Assembly (NCBI GenBank): GCA_024919175.1
Contig: CP103804.1
Span: 1,054,001 to 1,118,000, forward strand
Origin: Clostridioides difficile
GTDB taxonomy: Bacteria > Bacillota > Clostridia > Peptostreptococcales > Peptostreptococcaceae
DNA: 64,000 bases
Direction: 5' to 3'
Shown: positions 25,452 through 37,200 of the stretch, one piece after another
How the letters are laid out: every line of letters starts with the position of its first letter
How positions within the stretch are numbered: position 1 is the stretch's first letter
Position numbers and translations under genes: made by a program
Notes under the pieces: generated by a model
Told to the model about the DNA's origin: nothing
The model's input: the letters and a program-made list of their open reading frames with translations, nothing else
Database searches by the model: none

Positions 25452-27173
25452 ATGATATTAGAAAATTATTTTTCAATAAATTATTTATTACGATGGGGAT
25501 ATTTTGATTTTAAAACAATATCAAAAAAGATGACTGGAATTAATGAAGAATACAGTCAATCACAGATTTTTCATAAAAAAATATTTACATGTGATCATAT
25601 ACATAAGAAATTTTCAGCAGACCTAGAAAAATTAGATTCAAAACCTAATGATATAAAGTTTGATATAGATACAATTCCAATTGAATTTACTATATATAAA
25701 AATATCGATTCTAGAAGAATTTATAAAATGCCTAATATGTATTCATATATACGATTGATTAAACATATAAGTGAAAATAAAAATCACTATATTTCTATTA
25801 TAGATAGAAGTGAGAAGTCTATATCTAAATATTTTTATAGTAATTCATTTTTAGATAATATAAAAATTAGAGAAAAATGTAGGTTTGGAAAAAGATATTT
25901 GTTTACTACAGATATACAAGAATTCTATCCTAGTATATATACTCATTCTATTCCATGGGTGCTTGTAACTAAAAAAGTCGCTAAGGCTAATAGAGATAAG
26001 AATGAATATTTTAATAGATTGGATTCATTAATTCAAAGATGCCAGTATGGAGAAACACAAGGTATTCCAACTGGAACATTTGCATCTAGAGTCATATCAG
26101 AGATTTATATGTGTAAAATTGATGAAAAACTTAGGGATTATAATTATGTAAGATATGTTGATGATTTTCAATTATCATATAATGAAGAAATAGAACAAGC
26201 GAATTTTTATAATAAATTATTTAGAGAATTAAATGAAGTAAATTTAAAAATAAAAGTAGAGAAAAATAAAAGAGAAGTATTTCCATTCGAAAATACAAAT
26301 AATATAGCTGATATATATAATTATTTGAATGAAGAAGAAATAAAAAATAAAAGCTTTAATGAAAAACTTAGAACTGTTCATAATTTTATTGATTTTTGTA
26401 TAGAGAAAGAAAGAAATGGACAAAAAGGAGCATTAAAAAATTTATTTATAGCTTTAACTAAATTTACAGTTAAGTCAAATTCACTTATTATATATAAGAC
26501 TATAATTTCTAGATTACTTAATTTAGTAATAATGAAACCTATATTAGGAAACTACTTCATAGATTTAATTGATTCATTAAATGATATTAAGATAAATAAT
26601 TATGTTAAAGACGTATTAAATCAACATAAGGTTATTATTGAAGAAAATATGAAAGCATACATAGAAATGAATTATAATGAAGAATTACACTCTATATTAT
26701 CTTTGTATTACTTTTTTGAATTTTATGATATAAAAAAAGAAATTCTATTGAATGTTATAGAAAATATGGATGATTTTAATTCTATACTGTCTATAGAAAT
26801 TTATGAGAATATATGTAATCCAGATTGGACTAAATTATTTGAAATAGTAGAGAATAAATTAGATGGATGCTTTAGTTGGAAAGATGAATTTTGGTTATTA
26901 AAATATGAAATATTTTATAAGGTGAAAAACAAGAAATCAAGTCTATTTACAGCAGAATTGAAAGAATATATATGGAAAAAATATGCACCAACAAAAAATA
27001 AAAATAAATTTATTACGAGTGAAAGGGAAAGGAAAAAAACAAACTCACCTCTTGAGTACTTGTGTCAAAAAAAGAGTGATGATAAATATGAAAAGAATAG
27101 TAATATATGGAGATTTTATGATATGTTATTAAAAAATAAAGTAAGTTTTTTATATAGGAATAGTCTGAAATGA
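25452..27173 (+). CDS. Reverse transcriptase of the Abi/DRT (unknown-group) type
   Basis: A 573-residue RNA-directed DNA polymerase with the palm motifs intact: TTDIQEFYPSIYTHSIPW (153-170, catalytic Asp154), QGIPTGTFAS (203-212), YVRYVDDFQL (catalytic Asp237-Asp238) and LKIKVEKNK (about 262-270). The SIYTHSI motif is typical of abortive-infection and defence-associated RTs rather than retrons or group II introns. The C-terminal 300 residues are helical and lack a maturase or integrase domain. It is the only gene in its cassette. The ribosome site AAGGGGGC is nine bases before the ATG. I cannot assign the DRT subclass. Confidence 0.87.
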   Translation: MILENYFSINYLLRWGYFDFKTISKKMTGINEEYSQSQIFHKKIFTCDHIHKKFSADLEKLDSKPNDIKFDIDTIPIEFTIYKNIDSRRIYKMPNMYSYIRLIKHISENKNHYISIIDRSEKSISKYFYSNSFLDNIKIREKCRFGKRYLFTTDIQEFYPSIYTHSIPWVLVTKKVAKANRDKNEYFNRLDSLIQRCQYGETQGIPTGTFASRVISEIYMCKIDEKLRDYNYVRYVDDFQLSYNEEIEQANFYNKLFRELNEVNLKIKVEKNKREVFPFENTNNIADIYNYLNEEEIKNKSFNEKLRTVHNFIDFCIEKERNGQKGALKNLFIALTKFTVKSNSLIIYKTIISRLLNLVIMKPILGNYFIDLIDSLNDIKINNYVKDVLNQHKVIIEENMKAYIEMNYNEELHSILSLYYFFEFYDIKKEILLNVIENMDDFNSILSIEIYENICNPDWTKLFEIVENKLDGCFSWKDEFWLLKYEIFYKVKNKKSSLFTAELKEYIWKKYAPTKNKNKFITSERERKKTNSPLEYLCQKKSDDKYEKNSNIWRFYDMLLKNKVSFLYRNSLK

Positions 27174-27582
27174 AATTAAAACTTGATGATAAATATTGTA
27201 AGAATAATTTTACTATAAGTATATTTTGGTAAATTTAGATAATATAAAATGATGATTTATGAAAATTGTGATTATTCAAGTTTTAACTGACCTATAATAA
27301 ATAGATAGTAAATTAAATATAGAATGATATATTATATAGCAACAAAAACGATGATATTCTAAATAATTGTGTTATCATATTATTCTACATTGACACATTG
27401 AAGATTCAATATTATCTATATTAGAAGATATTATAAAATTTTCTATAACATGATTAATGAGGTTAAATTAGATTAAGAATTTAAAAGTTAAAAGCTTAGT
27501 AAGGATATTAAGGCATAATGATTAGCAAAACTTTAATAATATAAAATTCAATTAATTAAATCGTGGGTATTATTCTTTCGAT
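27174..27582. other. AT-rich 3' flank of the reverse transcriptase gene
   Basis: About 400 bases without a gene, ending in the conserved right-end sequence of copy 3. It could hold a non-coding RNA partner, but I see no clear hairpin pair. Confidence 0.4.
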
Positions 27583-27594
27583 TCGTCTCCACCA
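27583..27594 (+). other. Attachment site copy 3 (cassette B / element 2 junction)
   Basis: TCGTCTCCACCA, preceded by GTGGGTATTATTCTTTCGAT like copy 2. The sequence to its right (TACCTCAACCACAGAAAAAG at 27599) matches the left end of element 1 at 5522, so element 2 begins here. Confidence 0.85.
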
Positions 27595-27598
27595 ACCA

Positions 27599-27621
27599 TA
27601 CCTCAACCACAGAAAAAGAGG
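27599..27621 (+). repeat. Element-end repeat, left end of element 2
   Basis: Matches 5522-5544 with one or two changes. A candidate integrase arm site. Confidence 0.6.
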
Positions 27622-27745
27622 TTTTGATATAAAAAATAAATTAAAATATAGATGAATATTTTATGAATTTTAAATATAATCATTAAAAAGTATTTTTTAA
27701 ATTTAATTTATAATATATAATTACTTTATAAAAATACTATATTGT

Positions 27746-29251
27746 ATGAAAGAAGTGATTAAAATTAACTTAGAACAAATCGAAGGTATAGAAAATTCTA
27801 TTATAAATAGCAACTATGATAATTTTTTAGATAGACATATACAGGATTTAATTAAATACCTTGAACAATATAGAAGTTAAGATATATAGAACTTATTTAA
27901 CTGCATGATTTTTTATCATAATTGTATCATGTATTTTAAAGAAAAAAGTTATAAAGAATGTAATAAAAGTATGCATATTTCATTAAATTTGATGCTATAT
28001 ATTCATGAACTTTATTATGAAAATATCAATATATTTAGAAAAAAAAAATTGATGATTATAAACAAGAGATATAAAAACTTGCATCTTATTTAAAAAATAT
28101 AGAAAATATATATTATTATCCTTTAAAAAACTATTCCAAATTGATTGAAATAGGTCTTAATGAATAACCTTTATTTTGATTACTTCAGGACTTATTTTTT
28201 TGATTTACCTAGCATTAGTTTAGAACAATATGTTAGTTTTTTTAAGAAAATAAAGAAATATGCAAAACTGTATTAAAAGATAATAATTTTGAGGAAAATT
28301 TTAATATGATTATATTACTTTTAGATAATATAGAAGATATAATTTTAGTGTCAGATAATATTCTTATTAGGTTTCTAAAAAATTTATATTTAAATAATAG
28401 TAATTATTATCTAAAAAATATTTCTAAAGGTTTATGGGTTAAATTTAAAATAATCATAATGAAGATAATATTTAAAGTTGAAGGAATACATTTTAAGGAC
28501 TTTACTCAAGTATATTTTTATGAATTAGAAAGAAATAAAGAACTTAAAAAATATGATTTACTTAATATTCTTTTAAATAATAATAGCGAGATAGAGATAA
28601 TAAGTCAAAAAAGTATGTATTTGCCAAGAAATTTTTATGCACTGCATAAATTATATAAAAAAGTTTGGATAAGTAAAGAAATTGGAAAAGACAATTCTCA
28701 AGGACACACATATAAAAGTATCCTCTATGAAAAAAGCATATGAATCATTGTCTAATGTTTTTGGAAAGAATAATATATATAAAAATATATTTTTAAAAAT
28801 TAATAAAAAATATATTGAGAAGGATTTTATTGTCCTATGTAATAATTATATTTTAAGAATAGAAGCTAAATCAAAGGTATTGACTGAAGCAAAACTTGAT
28901 TTTCAAGATGGCATAGAAAGTATTAGAGAAAAAAGTTTGACCAATCTATAAATGAAGCATATAGACAATGTAGCGAGGTCAAGGATGCCATTAAAAAAAT
29001 GATGCTATATTTTTATAATACTAATAGTAAACCGAGAAAGAAAGTAAGAATATTATAGAAATTGTACTCCTTTTGAGGAGTTCATAAATATTGAGATAAA
29101 CCCAAATATATTTTGGAATAGTAATAATACAAAAGTAGGATATCCTTGGGATATAGATATTGAAACACTTAAAGAAATATTAAATGATACAGTAAAAAAA
29201 GATAATTTAAATTTGTTTATTAAGTATGTGAGATTACATACAAATATGTAG
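27746..29251 (+). pseudogene. Decayed gene with a nuclease-like C-terminus
   Basis: A series of broken frames reads like one former gene: a 44-codon start (MKEVIKINLEQIEGIENSII, 27746-27880), middle pieces (27905-28093, 28306-28743), then FIVLCNNYILRIEAKSKVLT (about 28825-28885). The last of these has the E-x-K of PD-(D/E)XK nucleases. After a frameshift near 28935 it continues KFDQSINEAYRQCSEVKDA, and a final part (TPFEEFINIEINPNIFW) ends at 29251. Several stops and shifts make it inactive. It was probably cargo of element 2. Confidence 0.6.
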
Positions 29252-29412
29252 AGTTCTTTAAGTGTGAGTAATGTAGAAGAGTTAAAAGTATTTAATTTAT
29301 ATAAGAGTATACCTTTTGTTTATGATACTAATGTTAAAAATAAAAATATTAGTATACACATATAGTGCTCAAATAATAGAATATATATATAGATTTTTTA
29401 TTAAGAGTAGGA

Positions 29413-30215
29413 GAGTATTTTTATTAAATTTTTCTACAGTCTCAATTTTCTTATCTTCCATAACTTGAGTATATATATTTAAAGTTATTGATATATAATA
29501 ATGACCCATTAAAACTTTCACAGTTTTAGGCGGAACAAGTCTAGTTGCATAAGTTTTTCTAAGACCATGAAACTTTATAGGATCTATATCTAAACTGTTT
29601 AATATAGATTTTAGATTCCTTAAAGGTATTTTATCATCTATAGGGATACCTAATTCATTGTAAAATACATAATTATCATTTCTATATAATTCTCTAGCCT
29701 TTAATATATCTGTATTTTGATTTGTTTTATGTTCTTTCTATTTATTTAAGACATCCTTTGGAGTAGGTACAGTTCTGTAAGAATTTGATGTCTTTGGCTC
29801 TTGCTTTAATACTTTAAGCTCTCTATTTCCATTTTTATCTATAAAATATGTTCTTTGAAGTGTTCTTTTAACTGTTAAACTAAATTTCTTAAAATCAATA
29901 TCATACCATTCAAGTCCTAATAATTCTCCTAATCTAAGTCCAGTACTAAGAGCAACCAAAAATAGTACTTCTAATTTAGACCACTCTATAGCTTTTATAA
30001 AACTCTTTTGTTGTTCAAGAGTCAATATTTCAAGCTTATGTTCCTTTTTCTCAACTGGTATATTTACCATAGTACAATAGTTACGTTGTATAAGACCTTG
30101 TTTTTCAGCTTCTGATAAGCAGGTTTTCAGTTTAGTGTTTATTTGTCTTATAGTAGGTATACTTTTATTGGAATCAAGTAATATATTGTAATATTTTTGT
30201 ATGTGAGATACTCTT
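29413..30215 (-). pseudogene. int: Truncated integrase of element 2
   Basis: Nearly identical to the intact integrase at 7602-8768 from VSHIQKYYN onward (for example LSEAEKQGLIQRNYCTMVNI in both). The N-terminal third is missing: homology stops at about 30215. A stop interrupts it near 29738 (after LNK) and four codons are deleted just before PPKTV (about 29535). The catalytic Arg, His and Tyr regions are still recognisable in the right order. It cannot make a working recombinase but shows that element 2 descends from the same family as element 1. Confidence 0.92.
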
Positions 30216-30235
30216 TTAGAAGCTATATATAGCAT

Positions 30236-30691
30236 GTCTATGTTGAAGTAGAAAATATATTAATCTATGTACTTGTTTTTCAAGTAAAATAATAGCATAA
30301 AATAAAGGTTTTTAAAAGTATATGTCTAATTTTATAAATAAACATATTAATATAAAGCCCTGAATAAATATTTGAAGAGATAAAATTATATTAAATTTAA
30401 TATCAAAATACTTAGAGATGTCTTATTTTAATATTTCCTATCATAGTTAGAACTTATAGAATTCTATATATCAAAATAGTGATAACTTTAAATATATATA
30501 AAATTAAATAATAATATATACTTATTATAAAAAATAATACAAATTAATGTGTATAAACAAGATCTACTAAATAAGTATAATCAAGTAAAAAGTAAATATA
30601 ATATATTAATTATACTAGAAAGATAATGGTATAAGTAATTAAGGATGCAATATTAAATTCTTAATAAACCTATACCTAGGGAGGATATCAA
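30236..30691. other. AT-rich upstream region of the helicase-nuclease operon
   Basis: No gene seen. It presumably contains the promoter; the ribosome site GGGAGGA is at 30679-30685. Confidence 0.4.
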
Positions 30692-33600
30692 ATGGGAAAG
30701 ATTGAACCTAATCAAGAGGACCGTATCTATGAAGATTTATACCATGGAAATAGTGCTGAAGGTAAGGTATGTGAATGGATAGAAAAAGCTATTAATGATG
30801 ATTGCTATGTAGGACAACATAGGTTTAAAGTTGAGACAAGAGAATGTGATATTGCTATGGTTATACCAAATAGAGGCATATTAATAATAGAGGTAAAAGG
30901 CTATACTGTAGAAATGATTGATCATATGTCAAGTAATTTTATTATATATGTAAAGAAAGAGTATGAAAATGAAAGATTTAAAACTGGTGAAAGGCACCCA
31001 GCAGAACAAGCAAATGATTATGTATTTACAATGATGAGAGATTTTTCAGGGTTTTTAAAAAGAAATAACATACATTTACCAATATGTAAAATAGGACGAA
31101 TGGTAGCAATACCTAATATGACAGATAAAGAGTATGAGGAATTATACTTAGATTATTGTTGTTCAACAAAACTTGTAATTACAAAAGATTGGTTTCAGAA
31201 TAAAGATATATTTTACCATCGTTTTATAAATGCACTTAATATAATTTTTAATACTATAAGCAGTGAAGTAGATTTCGATGACAGTTATTATAATATTGCG
31301 AGAAGATATATTCTTTTAAGTGAACGTAAAAAATATGTAGATCTAAGTAAAGAGCAACTTAAGCGAGAAGAAGAGTTGGGTATTAATTTTATAATAGACA
31401 ACACTAATGAAGAAGTAGTTCAACTTTGCAAATCGAATGAAGTTAATGATGAAGAAATGGAATTGATAAGATTTTCTTCTGCTTTACAAGAAGAATTAAC
31501 AAAATCACATAAATTATCTAAAATTGTTCCTTATTCTAAATTACGTATAGTTAAGACAGGTTGCGAAATAGAATCACTTTTGGAAATTTGTTGCAATGAA
31601 CGTAAAGAAGGAATAAAGCAGTTTTTAATATTAGTTAATTTTACAAGAGATGAAAAAGAAAAGGTATTGTTAGAATATGAAAAAAGATTTTTAAATAAGT
31701 ATAAAGAAAATGAATTGTTATTTTTATTCAATATGTATTTTATAGATTTATCTAATGATGATACAAACATTGACAATCTATTTACTAATCATGATAATAT
31801 TGAAATTATTAATGGAGAGAGAATAGAAGCGATTGTCAAAATGAAACCTGACAATTTTATTGTACAAGAATTTACACCAAAAGATCTGTTAGATCAAGCT
31901 TTGTGGAACATATTATGTATTGCAGACAATTTTACTTCATTTAATTTTGATCAATATATAGTTGAACATTCACCTCTTCGTCAAAACATTGTTGTAACTG
32001 CAAGTGCTGGTACAGGTAAGACATATACTATGGTTGATCGAGTTTCATTTGTTGCACATATGGAGATTATTTATAGAAATTCTAAAGAATCTATTAGTGA
32101 TCTAATATCTATGATAACATTTACCAATAACTCAACAGATGAGATGAAGGAGCGCTTAATGAAACATTTTATGCAGTATTTTGAGTTAACACATAATAAA
32201 GTATATATGGATTTATTAGAGCAGTTAGGTAGAATGAAAATTAAAACAATAGATTCGTTTACAAAATATATTTTATCTAAATTTGCTCATTTATTAGGTC
32301 TTTCTAATAGTTTCTCATTAAAAAGCGGAAAGTTTGAATTAGAGAATATTTTAAGAAAATATATTAATGATGAGATAACTAAGGAAATTATAGATGATTT
32401 TAATAATATAAATATTTATGAAATTGCTAATCATATTCTTGCTTTACGTTCGTTTCTTATTAATCGTAAGATTCAATTTGATAGAATAAAACATGCTTCT
32501 ATTGTGGGTCCTGATGTAGGGAAGGGAACTATTCGTATGAAAAATTTTATAGAGTCTGTACTTATTTCTACAAATAGTGAATATGATAGTTTTAATTGTA
32601 GTCAAAACTTTATTTCAATGAATGAGCTAGTTATTCAATTAGAGAAGGTCAAAGATAAATTGATAGAAACTAGTTGTATGAATAATACTAAAGAAAATTA
32701 TGAAAAATACTTGTTTATAGATGAATTTCAAGATACAGATAATAAACAGATACAATTAATAAGATTTTTTGCAGACTATTTCAATATTGCACTTTTTGTT
32801 GTCGGAGATGAAAAACAGTGTATTTATGGATTTAGAGGTGCAGAAAGAACTTCATTTTTAGAACTTACATGTATAGATACTAAATTTCGACAAAGAAATT
32901 GGATATCATGTTTTCTTAGAAAAAATTATAGAACAGAGGAACCTTTAGTAAAAAAAATAAATGATGTATTCTCTAAAATGCCAAAGGATTTTTTTTCTTA
33001 TCAAAATAAAGATAAATTAGTGGCTCAAAAAGGAATTGGAAGAATTTATCAAGGGTGTTATGAACAATTTAAATATAGTGAAAATGACTTGATAGAACTT
33101 GTAGATAATTGTGTTAAAAGAATGAAAAGAAATAATGAAGATGGACAAATTGCTATTTTGACAAGAAATAATTATGAGGTTGATCAAATACGTGCTTTGT
33201 TTGGAGAGAATAAAGAATATGAAATTAAATTTGATAATGGTGGATTATTTTATAATACTGATGCTGTTATTGATTTTTATAAATTAGTTGAGTTTTTGAT
33301 GAATACAGAAGATGGTGCTAAACGATATAGTATTTTAGAAACTCCTTATAGTGATTTCAGAATTAAAGAGTCTAAAATAAAGCTGTATCAAGCTTATGAA
33401 AAATTGGATGCTGAAACTCTTGAAAAAATGGATATTGAAACTTTTGAAAGAATTAGGTCTGGAAATAATCATGTATCTTTACGAAAATATTATGATGTCT
33501 TATATAATTATGGTAAAAAACATCCAAATTTAAAGAATAGCCCAACTTTGAAGGTACTTCGTATGATTGTTAATGAAATTAAACCATGGGAACACTATGT

Positions 33601-34195
33601 GCCAGAAAGATATAAAACTAATGATTTTAATGATATATGTAACCAGAATAAGCTCATTGAAGCTAGAAATGAGTATCGTCAAAATTTATTTCAGTTATTC
33701 CAAAAATTAATAGATGATAATAAAATAGACTATTTAACACTTAATAAGATACATCAAATTTTAACTATTGGTATTTTTGCAATGCAAGAGATTGATATTG
33801 ATTTGTCTAAAACTCATTTTTTGGAAAAAAAAATAAGTGTATTATGTACAACAGTACATAAATCTAAGGGTCTTCAGTATCATACAGTAATCATGCCATT
33901 TACAATGAATGATATAACAGAGTCAAGAGGATCAACACAATTTATTTATAGAGAAGATACAAATGAGATCTATATGCAATTAAAAGAGGCTGATGGAAAG
34001 TGCCTAATTTATGAATCAACCAATTTTGATTGTGAAAATAATAAGAAGAATGAAACTATACAATCAGAAGAATTAAGAATTTTATATGTGGCATTAACAC
34101 GTTCAAAAAAATTTTTTTACTTTATGGTGGATGAAGAAATAATTGAAAAAAATAATACTTCTAAAAAAAATTGTTGGGCACATTATCTAATGTAA
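30692..34195 (+). CDS. NERD-nuclease / UvrD-type helicase fusion
   Basis: A 1167-residue protein. The N-terminal NERD domain (about 18-120) has a complete PD-(D/E)XK set: Glu23 (SAEGKV), Asp53 (CDIAMV), Glu67-Val-Lys69 (IIEVKG). The superfamily 1A helicase follows: motif I TASAGTGKTYT (about 437-447), Ia ITFTNNSTDEM, II LFIDEFQDTD (about 675), III VVGDEKQCIYGFRGAE, IV RKNYRTEEP, V TTVHKSKGLQYH, VI ILYVALTRSKK (about 1130). It is AddA/UvrD-like without the usual C-terminal nuclease. The AddB-like gene follows 16 bp after its stop, so the two probably form a DNA-processing complex against invading DNA. Confidence 0.87.
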   Translation: MGKIEPNQEDRIYEDLYHGNSAEGKVCEWIEKAINDDCYVGQHRFKVETRECDIAMVIPNRGILIIEVKGYTVEMIDHMSSNFIIYVKKEYENERFKTGERHPAEQANDYVFTMMRDFSGFLKRNNIHLPICKIGRMVAIPNMTDKEYEELYLDYCCSTKLVITKDWFQNKDIFYHRFINALNIIFNTISSEVDFDDSYYNIARRYILLSERKKYVDLSKEQLKREEELGINFIIDNTNEEVVQLCKSNEVNDEEMELIRFSSALQEELTKSHKLSKIVPYSKLRIVKTGCEIESLLEICCNERKEGIKQFLILVNFTRDEKEKVLLEYEKRFLNKYKENELLFLFNMYFIDLSNDDTNIDNLFTNHDNIEIINGERIEAIVKMKPDNFIVQEFTPKDLLDQALWNILCIADNFTSFNFDQYIVEHSPLRQNIVVTASAGTGKTYTMVDRVSFVAHMEIIYRNSKESISDLISMITFTNNSTDEMKERLMKHFMQYFELTHNKVYMDLLEQLGRMKIKTIDSFTKYILSKFAHLLGLSNSFSLKSGKFELENILRKYINDEITKEIIDDFNNINIYEIANHILALRSFLINRKIQFDRIKHASIVGPDVGKGTIRMKNFIESVLISTNSEYDSFNCSQNFISMNELVIQLEKVKDKLIETSCMNNTKENYEKYLFIDEFQDTDNKQIQLIRFFADYFNIALFVVGDEKQCIYGFRGAERTSFLELTCIDTKFRQRNWISCFLRKNYRTEEPLVKKINDVFSKMPKDFFSYQNKDKLVAQKGIGRIYQGCYEQFKYSENDLIELVDNCVKRMKRNNEDGQIAILTRNNYEVDQIRALFGENKEYEIKFDNGGLFYNTDAVIDFYKLVEFLMNTEDGAKRYSILETPYSDFRIKESKIKLYQAYEKLDAETLEKMDIETFERIRSGNNHVSLRKYYDVLYNYGKKHPNLKNSPTLKVLRMIVNEIKPWEHYVPERYKTNDFNDICNQNKLIEARNEYRQNLFQLFQKLIDDNKIDYLTLNKIHQILTIGIFAMQEIDIDLSKTHFLEKKISVLCTTVHKSKGLQYHTVIMPFTMNDITESRGSTQFIYREDTNEIYMQLKEADGKCLIYESTNFDCENNKKNETIQSEELRILYVALTRSKKFFYFMVDEEIIEKNNTSKKNCWAHYLM

Positions 34196-34211
34196 GGTGG
34201 AGGAAAATAGT

Positions 34212-37200
34212 ATGAAAATTTATACATATAAGAATTCTGTACAATTGAAAGATGCAATCTTCTGGAATGAAATAGAGGGAGCACCTCATTTTTGTTCTTC
34301 TGAAGTATTAGCAATAGGAATGAGAAAATTTTATGGTAGAAATACTTTTCCATGTATTTCTACTATAGACTTATTAATAAAAGAACTTTATCCAAATTGG
34401 CTTAAATCTCATAGTGATATAGAGCGATATAAAGATGTATCTAAATTAATTAATGAACTTAATGATTCAAATACAGAGGATTTAAGACAAGCTTTTGCCA
34501 AAAATAAAAAATCTATACTAGATTCTTGCAAATATTTGATTGAATCCGAAGATTTGCTCTTAAAAGATTATTACAGTAAGGATGTATTTAATAAATTTTC
34601 AGCAACTAATGATATTCAAGAAGTTTTTAAAGAAAAGATATTTAAAAGACTTTTAGAACAAATATACATTGATGGAAACAAAAATTATTGGAAACCTGAG
34701 TGGATAGATACATTGTGGGTTAAATCAAAGTTAAGTGATGTAATTCATAAATGTGTGATAAAAGAAATTAGTGATATTATTAAGAATACAGAAGAAAAAA
34801 GTTTAAATCATAATTATGATGAAGATCATATTTTTGAAATATTTGATGAACTGTTTGACCAACATGGATTATTTAATATCTCAGATAAGACTTTAGAATA
34901 TTGGAAATTTAATTCTAAAGATGATTTACTTGATAAAATCGGATACTCATCAAAAGAACTAGAGTATGTTCGTAATCTAGCTACTACTGAATGTAAGTCA
35001 TATAAAACTATAGTAATTCATGGTGTATATCATTTAAATCCAATTCACTTAAGATTGTTAAGAGATTTAGAAAGAGATCATAATGTAATTGTATTAAATT
35101 GTTACAATAAAGAATTCAATCATATTTATGAATTTTGGAATGATATATATGACCATCTAATTAAAATATTTCAAATTCCAAAGAGTAATATAAAAATTGA
35201 TAATAATGATTCTGCTAATCACAGAGAAGTTGGTAGTATATTTGCTGAAGTTGTGAATGGTGTAATTAATGAACAAAGTAATTTTTTTAAGGTAAGCAGA
35301 AATGAGTTTGGTGCAGACTTAAATTTAAATTCTAAGTATATTGATGAACTTTTTAATCATAAGAGTAATCAGGATATTAGATATATATTAAATAAAAGTG
35401 AAGGTAGTATTCAAAATTATGAGAATGAGCATCAGAAGATACTTATAGATACATCAAAAGAGCTTCAAAAAGAACTATGTCATAGAAGTAAGATTTTAAT
35501 AAAATATGATTCTACAATGCAATTTGTCAATCAAGTTTGTAATATATTTGATGAAACAAAAAATAAAAAAGGGATCCGTTCAGTCGGAAGAATGAAGGAG
35601 CAATTTTATGGTTCTAAGGGCACAGAAATGAATAAAATATTTCAAATATTTTATCCAGATGAATTTAAAGTTAAGCCTTTTCTCAGTTATCCAATTGGAC
35701 AATTTATTTATGCAATTCATAATATGTGGGATTTGAAGAATCATAAACTTATATTAAATAGTAGAGATTTAGCTGAATGTTTAAATTTAGATGTATGGCA
35801 TGACATTCATCCATTAGAGGTATTTGAAAGTTTACGTTTTTATGTTGGTATTGATAAAGCATCTAATGGTATGAGTGTGAAAGATTTTATTGATCAAATA
35901 AAAAAACTAATATATTTTAAAGAAAGAAATGAAAATAAAATGAGGAATTTAGATAATCTTAGTTATCTTAATTTAACTATAGATCAATATAATCGCTTTA
36001 TTCAAGTAATTGAAAACATTAATGAAATTGCAAATAAAATATTTTGCAATAAATCACAAACAAGTAAAAAGCATTTTATGGATTTGCTGCAAATATTAAA
36101 TGATGAAAAAGCTTGGAAACCTCTGTTAGAAGAAGAAAAAAGATTAATGGATGAAATTAAAAATCAAATTATTCATATTGATGATGAAACTAATAAGATT
36201 GACTTAAACACAATAAAGGATACTATGGCATATTATTTAGATAGCAAAGAAGATACTGATATTAATTGGTTGGTGCGTGATTTTGAGCAATTAGAAGGCG
36301 ATATTCTTTCAGAAGCAGCAAATTATAAAAATAATAGTTTGAGACAAAAATGCTATCATTTAACTATGCTATCAAATGAAAATATGATTAATTATGATAT
36401 AGCTGATTTACCATGGCCATTAAGTGATGATTTTATTATATCAAAAAATATTTCTTCCTTTATACATACAATTTGTATAAACTATGCAAAATATAAGCGT
36501 TGTATATTATTTCAAGGATTATATTATTTGATAAATAACCCAATCATTTCACTTAAGTTAAGTTATATTGAAAATCAAGGAGAGTGTAAACATACACCAT
36601 ACTATATTTTAAATATGTTTATGAATATAGGAAAGGACTTTGATCAATCAAATTGCAGAAATATTGAAAATTTCACTTCTCCAATTAATAAAGAGCCAAA
36701 AGAGTGTTTTAAAATAGATAAAAAATGGCATACAGATGCTATAAAGTCATTTAGCTGTTGTCCCTATAAATTTATGTATTGCTATGTTATTAATGATGCT
36801 GCAAAACATTATAAAGATGAGTTACAAGTTAAGATGTATTTAGGAGAAATCATAAAATATTATATTAGTATTGCTTGGAAGAAAATTTTACAATACCATA
36901 CAAAACTATCATTGGACCAAAAGCTTAACTTACTCAAAAAATGGACTGATGGTGAAAGACTGGATTATCTTGAAAAATCTTTACCAGATACACTAGAACC
37001 TATTTATGGTAATTATTTCATCAAATATGAGATTAATAAAATTATAGTAGATAACTTAGAATATTTAAAAAATAAAATAGTTGATAATAAAAGAGTATAT
37101 TTTACAGAGGAGTGTGAAATATATAAAGTTGATAGAGAACTATATCATTGTTGGATAGGCAAAATATCAAATCATAATTTATATGTAACAAATAAAAATA

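Noticed and set aside
25452..27173. Retron or group II intron reverse transcriptase
   Set aside because: No msr/msd-like inverted repeats, no retron VTG motif, and no maturase or endonuclease domain are visible.
27174..27582. Non-coding RNA partner of the reverse transcriptase
   Set aside because: The region is AT-rich without a convincing structured element by eye; left as an open question only.
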